Part shown: positions 24,061-33,825 of the stretch, in pieces
Numbering within the stretch: the first letter of the stretch is position 1
How the letters are laid out: every line of letters begins with the position of its first letter
Assembly (NCBI GenBank): GCA_028288485.1
Contig: JAQBNO010000045.1
Coordinates: 62,001 to 126,000, forward strand
Source of the DNA: Segetibacter sp.
GTDB lineage: Bacteria > Bacteroidota > Bacteroidia > Chitinophagales > Chitinophagaceae
Reading direction: 5' to 3'
Length of the DNA: 64,000 nt
Translations under genes and position numbers: made by a program
The notes under the pieces: model-generated
The model's database searches: none
Told to the model about the DNA's origin: nothing
Seen by the model: the letters and a program-made list of their open reading frames with translations, nothing else

Positions 24061-26487
24061 ATGCTATTTACTTTTTCTCCTAATAAAAATATTCGCTTAC
24101 TGCTTGCAACTGCAGCTATGTTGTTGTGCACTCTCCAACCGGTTCTTTCGCAATCGCTACCGCCACGAGATTCATCAAAAACAATGGTAAGCGACAGCCT
24201 GCTTCCCGGGCTGATGATGAAAGTCGCGTCTTATACAGCTACAATTGACCATACTGATTTTTTAATCAGGCGCAAATTCAATATTACCCCTATTTCGTTT
24301 GACTTACCAGAAATCGAAAGAAGGGTGAAAGGTTTTAAGTTGAGACTTGAAAAAAAAGGAAACCAGATGAATCTGCGTAGTTTGAACAGCGGGATCATCA
24401 TGCTGAACGAGATTTCGGGCAAACTTAATTCTTACCAAAAGGTTTTGTCAGCTTTTAGCAATGAACTGACTCGGAGTAATACAGAGGTAAAAAAAATACT
24501 TCGTGATCCGGTTTTGAATTTCAGGGTATCTGATGCGGTTCTGCTCGAACAATTACACGCTATACGGTCTGAGGGAGACGATCTGGATTCAATGCAACAG
24601 AAAACCCTTGCAAAGGTGAACTTATTGCGAAACAAGGTATCTGTTAATCTGTTGCAGGCTACTGATATCATTTCAGATATGCGTTATTTAGCCATTTCGT
24701 TTAAGATGGCGATGTGGGACCAGGAAGAGTCTCCTTTACTCATTGCTAAAAAAGAGGAATACAAAAGCGACCTTATTGAAATAACAAGCTTAGGTCTGCA
24801 AAGATCCTGGCTAATCATTTTAATTTACTTAAAGGGAAAATGGAATGTGATAACCCTCGGTCTCATGTTTTTTATTTTTATCTTTTGCTGGATGCTGTTA
24901 AATATGCGCCGGATAAGAAAACAGCAGAATGCTGCTTCAGTGCTGGAGCCCATGCATTTTTTGAGTCGTAATGTTTTGATTGGTTGCCTCATGGCGTTTT
25001 TTACTTATTTGCCATTCTTCTTTGGCAATCCCCCAATGTCGCTACTGCATGCGTGCGAGGTATTGCGTTTAGCCACACTCACCTTCCTTTTATTACCCTA
25101 TTTGTCAAAGCAGGCTAAAATATTGTGGACGGTGCTGAGTTTACTGTGGCTATATTATGCGTTAGATAATATACTGCTCGACTCCGCGTATGGAGAACGC
25201 TGGGGCCTCTTTTTCGCTGGCATCCTGTTGGCTGCGATTTGCGCTAAAATAATTATTAGTAAGAAGCCCAATTTCATAAAGTTGCCCGAATCTGCCGCAA
25301 CAAAGGCGCTGGCCATCTTTTCACTCACACTAGTATTACTGTCCGTAATCTTTAACATGACAGGAAGGGTGTCGCTTGCAAAAATATTTGGCGTAACTGC
25401 TATACAGTGTCTTATGCTGGGTATCAGCCTGAAAGTTTTTTGTACTATGGTGCTGGAAGCTATTTATGTTCAGTCTGAAGCTTACCTTGATAGCCGTTTT
25501 GCAAAGTTTATCAATTATAAAATTCTTGAACATCAATTCTTAAAGATTTTATGGGTGCTGTCGTTAACTGCATGGACAGTTTCCTTAATTCGCAACTTTA
25601 CCCTTTATGATGCAATGTTCGAGGTCCTTGGTTCTTTTTTTAACGAAACAAGAACAATCGGGAGCATGGTATTTTCATTTAAAAGCGTTGCCATTTTTAT
25701 TTTTATCATCTGGCTTTCTTCAATGATCTCAGGAATTATCAACTTTTTCTTTGGAAACGATAAAGTAAAAAATTCCACCAGCCGAAGCCGGCTTGGCTCA
25801 ATGATGTTGCTGATACGTTTAACTATCTGGACCCTCGGTTTTTGTATTGCGGTGGCTGCTGCCGGTATTCCTTTAGATAAGCTATCGCTCATGATAGGGG
25901 CGTTGGGTGTGGGTATTGGTTTTGGTTTGCAAAATATTGTGAACAACCTGGTGTCGGGAGTGATACTTGCCTTTGAAAGGCCTATTCAAGTAGGCGACCT
26001 GATAGAAGTGGGAGGTAAGCGTGGAGTTGTGAAAGAGATTGGCGTTAGAAGCAGCAAGATCAATAACAACGAAGGCGCCGATATAATTGTTCCCAATGGC
26101 GATCTGCTTAGTCAACACCTCATTAACTGGACAATGCAGGACCGTAATAAACAAATAGAATTTATAATTGGAATACCATACCAGTCGGATATAAAAAAGG
26201 TGACAACAGCAATTCATGGCACGTTGACAAAAAATGAAAAGGTAATGAAATCGCCGGCTGCGGCGATAGTAGTACAGCAGTTGGGAGAATGGGCCATCGA
26301 TCTGAAGATCTCGTTCTGGGTGGATGATCTTACTGAAGCGGGATCAATAAGAAGTGATGCAATGATTCAAATTTATGAAATGCTAATTGCCAATGGTGTG
26401 CGCCTACCGGTACATAGGGGGCCTGCAGCAGAACCACCAATACCGAAGACTCCCATACCATGGAAACTGGTAGAAGACAATGTATAA
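24061..26487 (+). CDS. MscS-family mechanosensitive channel, large type
   Basis: 808 residues. A signal peptide (to about residue 31, 'LQPVLSQ') precedes a periplasmic helical, coiled-coil-prone region to about 250. About ten membrane segments follow. The MscS core starts near 575: the pore helix 'LSLMIGALGVGIGFGLQNIV' with small-residue packing, then 'SGVILAFERPIQVGDLIEVG' and the beta domain 'GVVKEIGVRSSKI', 'DIIVPNGDLLSQHLINWT'. The C-terminal domain ends near 790. It should sit in the inner membrane and release solutes on hypo-osmotic shock. Size and layout resemble the MscK/YjeP class but without its very long periplasmic domain. Confidence 0.92.
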   Translation: MLFTFSPNKNIRLLLATAAMLLCTLQPVLSQSLPPRDSSKTMVSDSLLPGLMMKVASYTATIDHTDFLIRRKFNITPISFDLPEIERRVKGFKLRLEKKGNQMNLRSLNSGIIMLNEISGKLNSYQKVLSAFSNELTRSNTEVKKILRDPVLNFRVSDAVLLEQLHAIRSEGDDLDSMQQKTLAKVNLLRNKVSVNLLQATDIISDMRYLAISFKMAMWDQEESPLLIAKKEEYKSDLIEITSLGLQRSWLIILIYLKGKWNVITLGLMFFIFIFCWMLLNMRRIRKQQNAASVLEPMHFLSRNVLIGCLMAFFTYLPFFFGNPPMSLLHACEVLRLATLTFLLLPYLSKQAKILWTVLSLLWLYYALDNILLDSAYGERWGLFFAGILLAAICAKIIISKKPNFIKLPESAATKALAIFSLTLVLLSVIFNMTGRVSLAKIFGVTAIQCLMLGISLKVFCTMVLEAIYVQSEAYLDSRFAKFINYKILEHQFLKILWVLSLTAWTVSLIRNFTLYDAMFEVLGSFFNETRTIGSMVFSFKSVAIFIFIIWLSSMISGIINFFFGNDKVKNSTSRSRLGSMMLLIRLTIWTLGFCIAVAAAGIPLDKLSLMIGALGVGIGFGLQNIVNNLVSGVILAFERPIQVGDLIEVGGKRGVVKEIGVRSSKINNNEGADIIVPNGDLLSQHLINWTMQDRNKQIEFIIGIPYQSDIKKVTTAIHGTLTKNEKVMKSPAAAIVVQQLGEWAIDLKISFWVDDLTEAGSIRSDAMIQIYEMLIANGVRLPVHRGPAAEPPIPKTPIPWKLVEDNV

Positions 26488-26760
26488 ATTGACAAATTAA
26501 AAAACCTACCGAAAAAAGCACGAGCAACTAATAGCTACAAGAGTCTTGTAAAGACGGAATCCCTGCATTATTCCTATTTTTCGCCTGGTACCAAAACAAT
26601 ACTTTTTTAGAAGTATTTAAGATAAAAAAGAGGTGATTTTGAATACTTTAAAGCTTAAGGCAAATAAGAAATGCCAGCTATAGATTTTTATATTTGTTGC
26701 TGCCACCTGGAGCTTTTTATAGGGTCATCGTTCATTCCCCTGACATGGGAAGCCGGTTAA

Positions 26761-26782
26761 CCTGAGCAAAGCCGAAGGGTCG
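26761..26782 (-). repeat. Single R3 motif
   Basis: Reads CCTGAGCAAAGCCGAAGGGT on the plus strand, the reverse complement of the R3 unit, without the composite part. Confidence 0.6.
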
Positions 26783-26904
26783 AAATCCATTCATCCGCAA
26801 TCTTGCAGGAGCCTGTAAGAAAGGGTTTCGATAAAAAAGGAAAGCGCATCTATTTTGTGGCGCAATCCACTAATTAATATTTTAAGAAGTATTCGTTTGA
26901 GCAA

Positions 26905-26912
26905 TAACTTTG
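26905..26912 (+). promoter_or_regulatory. Candidate -7 box for the PAS histidine kinase gene
   Basis: TAACTTTG matches the Bacteroidota TAnnTTTG -7 consensus, about 45 bp before the TTG start. No clear -33 TTG was found at the usual distance, so this is tentative. Confidence 0.35.
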
Positions 26913-26955
26913 TGCAGGTTTCGTATTAAGACTAATTAACAAAAATTCCAAACTT

Positions 26956-28932
26956 TTGTCTTTGCCAAATATAACTTCGTATCCTGGTATCTACCAATAC
27001 CAACATCTGCCGGTATTGGCAAAGTTCATATTAGACGAACACCTGCGTGTATTTGCTGAGCAGCAATTGAAATATGCGCGACAATACAGCCTACCACTTT
27101 TAAAGTTCCTGGCCCAATACTCCGATGAACAACTCATTGAAATTTCCATGGGGTCGGTTGCAGAACTTTTAGGGTACTTGATAAACAATAAACCCGCCGA
27201 GCAAATTGACAACTCTTTACAGAAATGGTTAGCTAACCAACTGGATGTGGTAGGCAAGTATGATATCGCAGCGGAAGACATAACCTTACTAAATCATGTA
27301 AGAGGCAAGTCTTTAAGGAACTTTGCTTATAAATTGTATAATGATGACCAGGACAGGTATGATTTACTGGATGAAATCGACGATTTTCTATTGAGTGCAA
27401 CCACTGCCGCAGCCAATACTTATATTAGTATTTTAAAAGACAGGATAAATGAGGAAGAAGAATTTAAGTCAAAGCTTTCAAATGCACTTCCCGGTTCTGT
27501 TTATGTTATTAATTTGCAGGAGCAGAAGGTTCTTCATGCTAATGATAAGTTAAGCCAGATACTGGGTTATTCAACTGCCCAATTAAACGCCGCAACTATA
27601 GATTTTTATCAATCCATTACTCATCCGGACGACTGGATGAAAATTATTGAACATAGAAACGACCTTTCTGACAATAATGTAGTGAGCTCAATTGAAATAA
27701 GATTTAAAGACCGCAAGGGTAATTATAAATGGTTACGTAGTTATGAAACCAATTTAAGACGTAATGACGATGGCGAGATTAATGAAGTGATTGGAGTTGC
27801 TTTTGATGTAACAGGTGAAAAAGCCATAACCGAAGCATTGGCAGTAAGAGAAGCGCAGCTGCTGGAAGCACAAACTATTGCACACATAGGTAGCTTCGAA
27901 TGGGATATTACGGGACGCAACTCGACCACAAACACTCCGGAGACTTATAAGATTTTTGAGCTGGAGGGAATGGAGAAATTTGAACAGTTTATGGCACACG
28001 TTCATAACGACGATGTTAAATTAGTAGAAGAGGCATTAAGACAATCTTTCAAAACAGGCAATTACGACTGTATTTTCAGGTATTTAAGAAATGGAATTGA
28101 GAAAATTATCTGGTCAAAAGGTGTGGTGACAATTGTTGGCGGAATTGCGGTTAAAATGGTTGGAACGGTGCAGGATGTTACAACAATCAAACGTATAGAA
28201 GCAGAGCTAAAAGCAAAAACGATTGAACTGCAGAAGTCTAATGAAAGTCTTCAACAATTTGCATCAATCGCCAGCCATGATTTAAAAGAACCATTAAGAA
28301 AAATATCGGTGTTTGGTTCAAAAGTATTGAACCAGGAAAAGGACAAACTTTCAAATGTGTCAAAGGCCGCATTAAATAAAATATTTGATAGTGCCCGCAG
28401 AATGCAACAGATGATCGATGATATTTTGCAGTTCTCTTTTACCCAGGGAAACCAGCAGAAACAGCAAACAAATCTTGAAGAAGTTGTTTCAGAAGTAAAG
28501 GAGCTTTTATCTGAAAATATTTCGGACAAGAATGCGGTTGTTTTTTCCGACGGGCTTCCTCCTGCTTGCGTAATAGCTCCGCAAATGAGGCAACTGTTTC
28601 AGAATTTGATTGCAAATGCATTGAAGTTTTCAAGAGACGATGAACGACCGCAAATAACTATTACCCATTCTTATCATATAGAAAAGCCGGCAGTTTCAAT
28701 AGAAAAAAAGCTTTTGGAAATTCGAATAGCAGATAATGGAATCGGCTTCAACCAGGAGGATCACGAAAAGATCTTTGGACTATTCTACCGGCTACATTCA
28801 AGGGCCGAGTTTGAAGGAAATGGCTTAGGGTTGTCTATCTGTAAGAAAATAGTTGAAAATCATAATGGAAAAATTACAGCAGAATCTAAATTAGGCGAAG
28901 GCGCTACTTTTAAAATATTGCTACCTGTTTAG
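26956..28932 (+). CDS. PAS-domain sensor histidine kinase
   Basis: 658 residues from a TTG start; no ATG lies upstream before the in-frame stop. The first 160 residues are helical and not recognised with certainty ('LRVFAEQQLKYARQYSLPLL'), perhaps an RsbR-N or globin-sensor-like input. Two PAS domains follow, about 172-290 ('ILGYSTAQLNAATIDFYQSI') and about 300-412. The dimerisation His is in 'FASIASHDLKEPLRKISVF' near 438. The ATPase has N-box 'LFQNLIANALKFSRD', 'IADNGIGF' and 'GNGLGLSICKKIVENH'. There are no membrane segments, so it is cytoplasmic. No response regulator is adjacent on its strand; the orphan receiver at 29431 is the nearest. Confidence 0.93.
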   Translation: MSLPNITSYPGIYQYQHLPVLAKFILDEHLRVFAEQQLKYARQYSLPLLKFLAQYSDEQLIEISMGSVAELLGYLINNKPAEQIDNSLQKWLANQLDVVGKYDIAAEDITLLNHVRGKSLRNFAYKLYNDDQDRYDLLDEIDDFLLSATTAAANTYISILKDRINEEEEFKSKLSNALPGSVYVINLQEQKVLHANDKLSQILGYSTAQLNAATIDFYQSITHPDDWMKIIEHRNDLSDNNVVSSIEIRFKDRKGNYKWLRSYETNLRRNDDGEINEVIGVAFDVTGEKAITEALAVREAQLLEAQTIAHIGSFEWDITGRNSTTNTPETYKIFELEGMEKFEQFMAHVHNDDVKLVEEALRQSFKTGNYDCIFRYLRNGIEKIIWSKGVVTIVGGIAVKMVGTVQDVTTIKRIEAELKAKTIELQKSNESLQQFASIASHDLKEPLRKISVFGSKVLNQEKDKLSNVSKAALNKIFDSARRMQQMIDDILQFSFTQGNQQKQQTNLEEVVSEVKELLSENISDKNAVVFSDGLPPACVIAPQMRQLFQNLIANALKFSRDDERPQITITHSYHIEKPAVSIEKKLLEIRIADNGIGFNQEDHEKIFGLFYRLHSRAEFEGNGLGLSICKKIVENHNGKITAESKLGEGATFKILLPV

Positions 28933-29050
28933 GTAATAAAGCCTTTCTCACCGCCTGCCGGTAAGACCTGGGATTCTTAAAAGCAAGCGGCGCAAAAGTG
29001 TTTGATTGTTATAATTTGGGCAATAGAACCGGGTGCAAAAAGGGGGAAGA

Positions 29051-29293
29051 TTATATAGCAATTTCTTCGTTTTCTACAATAGCTTCTTTAATATCCACGC
29101 TTAGTTCGTTCACCCAACCGGGGAGGTCTTCGTGTTGCATTAAATTCCATAAACCTTCTTCATCCTTCACTGCGGAAAAAGTGCCGCCCTCAATTTCTCC
29201 ATCCCTGGTAGAAATATGATAACTGATTGGATATAGTAACCTGTTGAACTCAAACCTGTGACCATTAATAGAGCGGAAAAACGTTTGTTGCAT
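29051..29293 (-). CDS. Small conserved-looking protein of unknown function
   Basis: 80 residues from the ATG at 29293 ('MQQTFFRSINGHRFEFNRLL'); the frame could start 14 residues earlier, but that part looks like leader. The protein is acidic in its second half ('EDLPGWVNELSVDIKEAIVE') and has the look of a small mixed alpha/beta domain. Not recognised. It has a coding-like composition and is followed (minus direction) by the end of the histidine kinase gene in convergence. Confidence 0.6.
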   Translation of the reverse strand: MQQTFFRSINGHRFEFNRLLYPISYHISTRDGEIEGGTFSAVKDEEGLWNLMQHEDLPGWVNELSVDIKEAIVENEEIAI

Positions 29294-29430
29294 ATTTGAA
29301 TATTGTTGGTGTAATGTAACCTTTGTAACCCACAATACCCAAATTAGTTTGCGCCTTTAGAAGAGGTATTGTACTCTTTGGTTTGCCTTTATTTATAGTT
29401 AATGTTAACCATTCGCTTACCTTTTTCTAC

Positions 29431-29874
29431 TTAACGAGGGATATGATTATTTTTAATTGATCCCTTTGTATGTATTGGATTTAAAAAATAGCCGTTGCAA
29501 AGGTTTTCGACTATACCGGTCAAACCTTCGTAGGTTTCGGGCTTCACCAGGTAATGATTTGCACCGTTTTTAAGACAAAAATCAATATCGTTCGTTTGAT
29601 TTGACGTTGAAAACATTATTATCGGCACATCGTTAAATTCATCCTTTGTTCTGATTTCTACCAAACATTCTTTTCCGCTTTTACGTGGCATGTTCAGATC
29701 AAGAAAGATGGCATCTGGTTTGGCAATACTATCTAATAGACTTATCAATTTTACCCCGTCTGAAGCTACGGTTAACGTGAGTTGAAGACAAATTTCTTCA
29801 ACTGCTGTTCGAAAGAGATCTACATCATCATCGTCATCATCAGCTATTACGATATGTTTAACAAGGGAGTGCAT
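29431..29874 (-). CDS. Single-domain response regulator (CheY-like receiver)
   Basis: 147 residues, one receiver domain. The acidic pocket is in 'VIADDDDDDVDLF', the phospho-accepting Asp in 'DAIFLDLNMPRKSGKE' near 60, the Thr/Ser switch in 'IIMFSTSNQTNDI', and the conserved Lys in 'HYLVKPETYEG'. It lacks an output domain, so it probably relays phosphate or acts by protein contact. Such stand-alone receivers in Bacteroidota often serve PAS kinases of the type encoded at 26956-28932 and 36277-38955, but pairing here is only suggested by closeness. Confidence 0.9.
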   Translation of the reverse strand: MHSLVKHIVIADDDDDDVDLFRTAVEEICLQLTLTVASDGVKLISLLDSIAKPDAIFLDLNMPRKSGKECLVEIRTKDEFNDVPIIMFSTSNQTNDIDFCLKNGANHYLVKPETYEGLTGIVENLCNGYFLNPIHTKGSIKNNHIPR

Positions 29875-30200
29875 AAAGAACTATTAATACTGTCCATAAA
29901 AGGCAGTACGGTGCAATATTACTCATTAAGGTATTGATAGTTAATTAATTAATCATAAAGTTTTCTTTTATTTTTTAAGGTATTTTATATTAACCAAATG
30001 CTTATACCTGGCCCAGGTGGAAAGGAATTTAGATTTTTTTGTAGCAAAATATAGGAAGCGTTTTTTATCTAATTGCTGCTATAATTCAGTTTTGGGAGAG
30101 ATAGTTATCTGAGGTACTTGTTCAACAACTATAAAAATGTACAAGAGTACGACGCGAGAAACCTTAGGGGGCGGCCCCCCAACCATTCAAAATGAACTTT

Positions 30201-30310
30201 GCGACCCTTCGGCTTCGCTCAGGCGACCCTTCGGCTTCGCTCAGGCTACCCTTCAGCTTCGCTCAGGCTACCCTTCGGCTTAGCCCAGGCTACCCTTCGG
30301 CTTCGCTCAG
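30201..30310 (+). repeat. Five-unit 22-bp tandem array (R3)
   Basis: Five head-to-tail units of 22 bp start at 30201, 30223, 30245, 30267 and 30289. Each is a version of G(C)(G/T)ACCCTTCGGCTTCGCTCAG. Units differ by one to four bases. There are no spacers between them, so this is not a CRISPR. The array is the first part of R3 composite copy 1. Confidence 0.9.
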
Positions 30311-30451
30311 GATAAAAAAAAATGCTTCGCTAAGTTCTATCAAAGAATTATAAGTTGAACTGAGCGTAGCAACGATGATTCTTATAGTACAAAAAGCCGG
30401 TATCAAAAAAACATTAAAAATTAAGACAGCAAAAACGAGTTCATTAATAGG
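30201..30451 (+). repeat. R3 composite repeat, copy 1
   Basis: The 22-bp array is followed by an A-run, an inverted repeat (GCTAAGTTC and GAACTGAGC), then CGTAGCAACGATGATTC, AGTACAAAAAGCCGGTA and TTAAGACAGCAAAAACGAG. The same order is found inverted at 49167-49328, where the array is a single unit, and in diverged form at 9535-9650. Confidence 0.8.
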
Positions 30452-30504
30452 ATGCTGCATAAAAAGCCAGTGCTGGTACCAAAAAAATGAATACGGATAC
30501 GGGC

Positions 30505-31062
30505 TTACAAATAAATATTGAACGTACCTTTTTTGACATCGTTGCCTGAAAGCGCGATTACCCTGCTTTTTTCAGCATTACGGGCGAAATCGTTTTGAAT
30601 GTTTGGGTCTCCCTCAAAATAAAGTTGAGTAGTAAGCTCATTAAAGCCGTTAGCCCTTACCTTGACATGAATATGTCTCGGCCTGCCGGAATATGGAGGC
30701 GGAAAAATTGTTGTAAAACTATAATCGCCTTTTGCATCTGTTTTTAATTGTCCGCGCCCTTTAAAACCTTCCATATCATATTCTCCGTTTTTCCTGCAAT
30801 GCCATACATCGATAATTGCGTTTGCTACAGGTGTTTTACAATCAGCCGCGTGCAGAACTGTACCTGCTATTGTAAGAGGTGTTCCATCAGTTTCAATAAC
30901 TGTACGTTCAGGAGCTTTTGCTTTATAAAACGGGCCTTCTGCATCCCGGTTCGTTTTGCATGCCCCTTCAACACTGTTAGAGACTTCACCCGCCCGGCTC
31001 TTTACGCCAGTAATTATTAAAGGAAGAATACCGATCAACTTTAGAAAATCTTTCCTTTCCAT
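30505..31062 (-). CDS. Intradiol ring-cleavage dioxygenase-like protein
   Basis: 185 residues of the intradiol dioxygenase fold (catechol or protocatechuate type). An N-terminal hydrophobic signal-like segment ('FLKLIGILPLIITGV') suggests export. Ferric-iron ligands are visible: Tyr in 'KNGEYDMEGF', and Tyr, His, His in 'PPPYSGRPRHIHVKV'. The domain begins 'NRDAEGPFYKAKAPER' and contains 'NAIIDVWHC'. The protein is short and lacks the N-terminal helical domain of true catechol dioxygenases. Substrate unknown; it may act on aromatic compounds outside the cytoplasm. A strong terminator separates it from the TonB receptor upstream. Confidence 0.88.
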   Translation of the reverse strand: MERKDFLKLIGILPLIITGVKSRAGEVSNSVEGACKTNRDAEGPFYKAKAPERTVIETDGTPLTIAGTVLHAADCKTPVANAIIDVWHCRKNGEYDMEGFKGRGQLKTDAKGDYSFTTIFPPPYSGRPRHIHVKVRANGFNELTTQLYFEGDPNIQNDFARNAEKSRVIALSGNDVKKGTFNIYL

Positions 31063-31077
31063 AAGTTTGGTTTTAAT

Positions 31078-31120
31078 AAAAAAACTATTGGAAAGCTACT
31101 TACTTTCCAATAGTCTTTTT
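31078..31120 (-). terminator. Rho-independent terminator after the TonB receptor gene
   Basis: A perfect 12-bp stem, ACTATTGGAAAG (31084-31095) and CTTTCCAATAGT (31103-31114), with T-runs on both sides. On the minus strand it directly follows the receptor stop and precedes the dioxygenase gene. Confidence 0.88.
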
Positions 31121-31127
31121 TATTCAT

Positions 31128-33797
31128 TTATTGCTGCATGTTATCTGTGCCTTGACCCGTTTGATTGTTCTTGCGCTTAAATAACAGCGCATCTATTTTA
31201 CCAAATCGATAAGCTAAAGTAAGCCTAACCATTTGAGGGTCGCGTAAACGGTTATAAAACTGGGTAAAATACTCGCTTTCAGAATACTGGTTGAAGCTAC
31301 GTGTTCTAAAAATATCGCTTATGCTAACTGTGGCAGAAAGAGCCCTGGTCTTTAAAAAACTCTTTTTAACTGCCAGGTCGATGCCATAAAAAGGTTCAAT
31401 ATAACCTTGTGCTGAACTTTGCGCCTGGCCAAAACCTCCACCTCCACCGCCAGGACCACCACCACCACGAGCACCTGGAGGACCTCCTCCAAAACCTCCG
31501 CCACCACCGCCGGGGGGTAAATTAGTTTTTGACTGGTAGGTTGCTGAAAGCTGTGCAGTAAAATCAGCCGGCAATTTGAAATTACTGTTGAACTTACCAA
31601 GAACACTCCACTGGCTGTTGGTCGAAACATCTTTTACATTACTTGCATTGATCGTTGAATTATAAATATTCATGTTAGTGGTAATGTCCCACCATTTGGT
31701 AAGGAAATCCTGCGATGTAAGTTCAATACCATACGATTGGCTTGAGTTTGCGTTAATATAGGTGTTAATAAACGCTTCTCTGCCAGTAAAGGGATTTACT
31801 CCTTTTTGAAGATAGCGGGTAATAAGGTTGGTCGTTTTCTTGTAATAGGTTGAGGCTAAGAAGTTGTGATTTTTGTTGAATGTTTTCGCGTACGACATTT
31901 CGAAAGAGCTGGTGAATTCAGGAACAAGGTTTGGATTACCTGTTGTAATGTTCAATTCATCAGTGTAATCAGCAAAAGGTATCAACTGGAAGAAGTTCGG
32001 CCTGTTAATACGGCGGGTAACACTGAATTGCAATTCCTGGTCGCCTTTAAACTTCTGGCTTAAAAATATTGATGGGAAAAAGCTTATGGGATAACTGTTG
32101 CTAAACTTCTCGCCGGTGTTTGTTAGTTCACCTTTATAGTTTGAACTTTCTGCGCGCATTCCCAGTTTGTAGCCAAAGTTCTTTATGCTGCTTGTGATGC
32201 TTGCATATGCAGCATACACATTATCGTCGTTTGTATAATTATTCGAGGTTGAAGGAATAAGCTTATAGGCATTAATACTATTATCGAAAAAGTAATTGCT
32301 GTTTTCATTTTCCCTGCCACGTATAGATGCCCTTAATCCTGTTTCTAATTTCGTTTTTGACGAGATAGGATTTACATAGTCTGATTGAATAATAAAATTA
32401 TAGTCTGTTCCCCCACCAGTTAACTGTTGTAACGAAGTGGACTTGATCGAACTGCCGGCTGAAGTCCTGTTGGTGGTATAGAAAGATTCTGACTCGTTTT
32501 TACCGTTGAAGTAATTCACATCGGCGGTTAATTCCTCTCCTTCTTTAGCAAAAAGTTGTTTTAATCCAAGTGCAAGTCCTTTACCGTTGAAACTTCTTGA
32601 GCCTGTTGAAATTCGCTCGCTGTTACTACTTTTAATACCTGTACTGAAAAGGCTATCGGTGGTAATGCCGATCAGTTCACCTGGTTTGAATTGTCCATTT
32701 ACTCTAAACCCAGCCAATGAAAGCGTAGTACGGTTTGTTACAAAGTAATCTAAACCAGCGCGGCCAAAAATAAAGCGACCCGTAGATTTATCGGTATTGT
32801 TTTGACTAATGGTCGTTCGTGGGGTGTCGGTAAGGTTAATTCTGTCAACACTTCCTACAGTATTAGATTTCCTTTGATTTACATTGATGCTTCCAAAAAA
32901 ATTTATTTTTCCCTGGCGGGCATTAAAATCAAAGCCTCCATTCATTGCGCCTAATCTGTCGATACCTGCTCTCAGGTTACCATTATAGCCTGTTCTTTTA
33001 TTCTTTTTTAAAACAATATTTAATATGCCTGCGCCTCCACCTGAAGCATCATATTTGGCCGATGGATTGGTAATCACTTCCACGCTTTCAATTGCGTCGG
33101 CAGGTATTTGTTCGAGGGTAAGTGTTGTTGGCCTGCCATCAACAAAAATTTGAGGCGCGGCGTTTCTCAGAGCTACATTTCCATCGATATCTACGTTTAC
33201 AGATGGAACATTTTTCATAACATCTAAAGCAGATCCGCCTGATGTTACAATATTCTTATCTACACTGAATACCTTTTTGTCAATATCCATTTTCAACCTT
33301 CCTGAACTGGTTGCGGTAACAGTTACGTCCTGCAATTTCCTGATGTCGGCTTTTAGTGTAATTTTTCCAAGGTCTTTATCAAATCCTCCAGCCATATCCG
33401 GCATTCCTCCCCCGGCCGGTCTTGCACCACTTTTAGGCTGAAAAGAAATGGCCTGCTCAAAAGCCTTATACCCTGTAGCAGTTATTTTCAGCTTTAAGCC
33501 CGTGACGGGTAATTCTTCAAAGTTGAATTCGCCGTTGCCTTTGGTAGCAGCACCTTTTACCAGAACTTCTTTAGTTTTCTTCGTTGTATTATCCACCTTC
33601 GTTTGAAGGATTACAACGGAAGCATCACTAATGGCTTTACCAACACTATCTACGAGCTTGCCGTAAATATGACCAATTGATGGTGCTGACATACCTGGTC
33701 TTCCGCCCCCCGTTCCACCAGGTGTTCCTGGCGGCGTTTGTGCAGATAAGTTAAAGACGGCGATAAAGAAAGTGGCGAGGAGTAAAATCTTCTTCAT
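31128..33797 (-). CDS. TonB-dependent outer membrane receptor (CarboxypepD_reg, plug, OMP_b-brl_3)
   Basis: 889 residues. The signal peptide ends 'FNLSAQTPPG'. A carboxypeptidase-regulatory-like domain spans about 42-125 ('IYGKLVDSVGKAISDASVVI'). The plug is at about 150-265 ('ALDVMKNVPSVNVDIDGNVA', 'IPADAIESVEVITNPSAKYD'). The rest is an outer-membrane barrel of the OMP_b-brl_3 type ending in an aromatic strand 'VRLTLAYRFGKID'. A Gly/Pro-rich stretch near residues 762-795 interrupts a barrel segment, probably an outer loop. No SusD partner is nearby. The ligand is unknown. Confidence 0.93.
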   Translation of the reverse strand: MKKILLLATFFIAVFNLSAQTPPGTPGGTGGGRPGMSAPSIGHIYGKLVDSVGKAISDASVVILQTKVDNTTKKTKEVLVKGAATKGNGEFNFEELPVTGLKLKITATGYKAFEQAISFQPKSGARPAGGGMPDMAGGFDKDLGKITLKADIRKLQDVTVTATSSGRLKMDIDKKVFSVDKNIVTSGGSALDVMKNVPSVNVDIDGNVALRNAAPQIFVDGRPTTLTLEQIPADAIESVEVITNPSAKYDASGGGAGILNIVLKKNKRTGYNGNLRAGIDRLGAMNGGFDFNARQGKINFFGSINVNQRKSNTVGSVDRINLTDTPRTTISQNNTDKSTGRFIFGRAGLDYFVTNRTTLSLAGFRVNGQFKPGELIGITTDSLFSTGIKSSNSERISTGSRSFNGKGLALGLKQLFAKEGEELTADVNYFNGKNESESFYTTNRTSAGSSIKSTSLQQLTGGGTDYNFIIQSDYVNPISSKTKLETGLRASIRGRENENSNYFFDNSINAYKLIPSTSNNYTNDDNVYAAYASITSSIKNFGYKLGMRAESSNYKGELTNTGEKFSNSYPISFFPSIFLSQKFKGDQELQFSVTRRINRPNFFQLIPFADYTDELNITTGNPNLVPEFTSSFEMSYAKTFNKNHNFLASTYYKKTTNLITRYLQKGVNPFTGREAFINTYINANSSQSYGIELTSQDFLTKWWDITTNMNIYNSTINASNVKDVSTNSQWSVLGKFNSNFKLPADFTAQLSATYQSKTNLPPGGGGGGFGGGPPGARGGGGPGGGGGGFGQAQSSAQGYIEPFYGIDLAVKKSFLKTRALSATVSISDIFRTRSFNQYSESEYFTQFYNRLRDPQMVRLTLAYRFGKIDALLFKRKNNQTGQGTDNMQQ

Positions 33798-33825
33798 AAA
33801 TAAATTATTGAAATTTATATTGATA

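Larger units (their letters stand above)
26488..26955. other. 468-bp spacer, one R3 motif and a candidate promoter
   Basis: No gene seen. A single inverted R3 motif (CCTGAGCAAAGCCGAAGGGT) is at 26761-26780. A candidate promoter box lies at 26905-26912. Confidence 0.5.
29875..30504. other. 630-bp spacer with the R3 tandem array
   Basis: No gene seen. The first 300 bp are AT-rich and featureless apart from an R1-like fragment near 30137-30157 (TGTACAAGAGTACGACGC). The second half is the R3 composite element (30201-30451). Confidence 0.6.

Noticed and set aside
30201-30310. CRISPR array
   Set aside because: Five regular 22-bp units, but they are directly adjacent with no spacers, and no cas genes are present.
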